From Flavobacterium sp. UBA6195 (lineage in GTDB: Bacteria > Bacteroidota > Bacteroidia > Flavobacteriales > Flavobacteriaceae): a DNA stretch of 17,470 nucleotides. The notes under the pieces were generated by a model, which was not told the DNA's origin, made no database searches, and worked only from the letters and a program-made list of their open reading frames with translations. Within the stretch, counting starts at the first letter, position 1. Each line of letters begins with the position of its first letter. Where the stretch lies: the NCBI RefSeq assembly GCF_002422095.1, contig NZ_DITB01000019.1, forward strand, positions 1 to 17,470. Reading direction: 5' to 3'. Positions 15,966 to 17,470 of this stretch are shown piece after piece. A program made the position numbers and the translations under genes.

Positions 15966-16418
15966 ATGAATGCAGTACAAAATGAAGTTGCAGAAATCCA
16001 AGTTTCCTATAAAACCACCAATACTCCTAAAGAAAAAATTTCTACAGCTAAGAGTGCCTACAAAGTTTTTTTATCCACATGGAATCTAGATACAATTGAA
16101 TTGCAAGAAGAATTTAAAATAATGCTATTAAATAGGGCTAATAATTTACTTGGAATTTATTCATTATCAAAAGGAGGGATTACAGGTACAGTTGTTGACC
16201 AAAGATTAATTTTTGCAGTGGCTTTGAAATGTAATGCAACAGCTATATTGATAGCACATAATCATCCAAGTGGAAAATTACTGCCAAGTGAAGCAGATAT
16301 TTCTATTACTAAGAGTATTTATAAATGTGGGGAAATATTAAATATTACTTTAATAGATCATTTAATTGTTACTAAAGAAGGTTACTTTAGTTTTTCAGAT
16401 GAAGGAAAACTAATGTAA
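15966..16418 (+). CDS. RadC-like JAB domain protein
   Basis: This 150-residue protein is a single RadC/JAB (JAMM metalloprotease-like) domain, the short form common in Bacteroidota mobile elements; chromosomal RadC also has an N-terminal helix-hairpin-helix that is missing here. The zinc-site motif is complete: E48/E49 in LQEEFKIMLLN, H98 and H100 in HNHPSG, S108 and D111. The activity of RadC proteins is not settled; the name does not imply proven DNA repair. An A/G-rich AGAAAAAG precedes the ATG at 15966. It lies directly after the terminator of the SSB-like gene and before the unidentified large gene. Confidence 0.92.
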   Translation: MNAVQNEVAEIQVSYKTTNTPKEKISTAKSAYKVFLSTWNLDTIELQEEFKIMLLNRANNLLGIYSLSKGGITGTVVDQRLIFAVALKCNATAILIAHNHPSGKLLPSEADISITKSIYKCGEILNITLIDHLIVTKEGYFSFSDEGKLM

Positions 16419-16435
16419 ATGTAAACCTTTAACTA

Positions 16436-16468
16436 TTGACACTTTTTTAGTAGGAAATGATAATTTTT
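16436..16468 (+). promoter_or_regulatory. Candidate promoter for the right-edge gene
   Basis: TTGACA at 16436-16441 and GATAAT at 16459-16464, 17 bases apart, closely match the sigma-70 consensus of other phyla. The same stretch also reads TTG-N22-TAATTTTT, near the Bacteroidota TAnnTTTG form. The predicted start is near 16471-16475. Confidence 0.45.
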
Positions 16469-16498
16469 AAAATAAATCCATATAATGTAAATAGCTTT

Positions 16499-16526
16499 TT
16501 TAAATTAGTACCTGAAATAATTTAAA
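16499..16526. repeat. 9-bp inverted repeat just before a start codon
   Basis: TTTAAATTA (16499-16507) and TAATTTAAA (16518-16526) are perfectly complementary with a 10-base loop and end four bases before the ATG at 16531. The AT-rich stem could be an operator or could mask the ribosome binding region. Confidence 0.55.
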
Positions 16527-16530
16527 CCTA

Positions 16531-17470
16531 ATGCTGAATAATTCTAATATAATTATTGAAGAACTACCATTAAAGAACAATATTAATCTTGGTAATAACT
16601 TTAATATTCCAGAAAATTATGTGATTTACTTTGAAAAGGAACACAATAAAGAGTTGAATCTTTTCATTAGAAATAATTATGAGGCAATTAAAACTAAATT
16701 TTCAGCTTTAGGTTTAAATTTCATTTATCCGCCATTTATAAAAGTTTCTAAAATTCAAGTTGAAGAAATATTATCATATTATACTCCTCAATTCAATTAT
16801 TATCAAATACCTACTTTGGCAAAAGACTCTTTTGGTCAAAAATTGTTAGATAATGCTTTACAAAATGCATTTAAAGATTTTGATACAATTTTAAATAATA
16901 ACATTACAGAAACCTTTAAAGTTAATTCTGAAGAATTACTTAACCTATTTGAATATAATTTCCATATTAAATCAGGTTTATTTTTCTTCAAGTTTAATTC
17001 AGGCATTATTGGAGTATCTGATTATTTTTATTCCAATTCAGATAATAATTATGAGTTGTTTTTTGAGGAAGCAATACAATATCTTAGTAGAAATGAATGG
17101 GAAGATTATGCTCTTGGTGATGCAATGATTGGTAGTTTTCTTCCAACTGTAGATTACTCAGAACAGCTTGATGAAGAAGCCAAAGAAATAGTTCAAGATT
17201 TAGAAAACAAATTAAAAGAACTTAAAGATACTGGTCAGTTATTATTTTTAATTCCGGTTTTAAAAGACCTCCTAAATAAACAATCCCATAATATTGATTT
17301 TAATAGCATCAGTAAAATGGAAATTGATTATCAGAATAAAATTCAACTGCCTTATTTTAAGAAAGAAGTTGAATTAAGTCATTTAACCAAATCTATTTAT
17401 TTCTTGTTTTTAAAGCATCCTGAAGGTATAAACTTAAAAGAACTGGGTGTACGTCTTCAAACTAAATTGG
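16531..17470 (+). CDS. Unidentified protein, C-terminus beyond the window (partial)
   Basis: The frame is open from ATG 16531 to the right edge, 313 codons without a stop. The first 60 residues are Asn-rich. A charged, probably coiled-coil segment (about residues 215-240, EEAKEIVQDLENKLKELKD) is followed by a hydrophobic stretch LLFLIPVLKDLL. Near residues 292-307 is a segment IYFLFLKHPEGINLKELG, a motif I recall from Bacteroidota hypothetical proteins, where it precedes a short helical end. No catalytic motif or signal peptide is visible. It follows the RadC gene with its own candidate promoter and a leader hairpin. No function can be given. Confidence 0.8.
   Translation, partial: MLNNSNIIIEELPLKNNINLGNNFNIPENYVIYFEKEHNKELNLFIRNNYEAIKTKFSALGLNFIYPPFIKVSKIQVEEILSYYTPQFNYYQIPTLAKDSFGQKLLDNALQNAFKDFDTILNNNITETFKVNSEELLNLFEYNFHIKSGLFFFKFNSGIIGVSDYFYSNSDNNYELFFEEAIQYLSRNEWEDYALGDAMIGSFLPTVDYSEQLDEEAKEIVQDLENKLKELKDTGQLLFLIPVLKDLLNKQSHNIDFNSISKMEIDYQNKIQLPYFKKEVELSHLTKSIYFLFLKHPEGINLKELGVRLQTKL

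Noticed and set aside
1..17470. CRISPR array or insertion sequence
   Set aside because: No regularly spaced repeats of array type and no transposase with terminal inverted repeats were seen.

Overview
The window looks like part of a Bacteroidota chromosome, most likely a Flavobacterium-type member of the Flavobacteriaceae. The reasons are low GC, promoters of the Bacteroidota TTTG-N19-TAnnTTTG type, few strong Shine-Dalgarno sequences, a DnaE carrying an N-terminal proofreading exonuclease, and several families (DUF3871, a Bacteroidota-type tyrosine recombinase, short RadC proteins) common in this phylum. No database was searched; all family names come from recognising motifs.

Left part (1-8269), mostly core chromosome. 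It holds the 3' end of an unidentified Gly/Thr-rich repeat protein with its terminator, the large replicative polymerase dnaE (511-5037), an AlbA_2/Schlafen-type putative DNA-binding ATPase (5179-6630) that looks like an accessory insertion, thioredoxin trxA (6754-7071) with its own terminator, a DUF58 von Willebrand-type protein (7180-8106), and tRNA-Asp(GTC) (8193-8269) behind a textbook Bacteroidota promoter.

Right part (8270-17470), an integrated element whose left boundary is tRNA-Asp. Two terminators separate the tRNA from a tyrosine recombinase (8549-9784), which is preceded by an 11-bp direct repeat with 21-bp spacing. Then come an 822-residue SF2-type helicase (9825-12293), a RecA-like/Sak4-like AAA ATPase (12425-13285) overlapping a DUF3871 gene (13242-14282), a convergent membrane protein with a lipocalin-like N-terminus (14306-15121, minus strand) with a structured leader, a 133-residue protein that may be an SSB-like OB-fold (15475-15876), a RadC/JAB-domain protein (15966-16418), and an unidentified large gene running off the right edge (from 16531).

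Read together, the right part is the integration and DNA-processing end of an integrative element (ICE or related island). The helicase, annealing-type ATPase, DUF3871, SSB-like and RadC genes could form a recombination/replication module; that joint function is inference. No conjugation genes, distal attachment site or CRISPR array are visible here.
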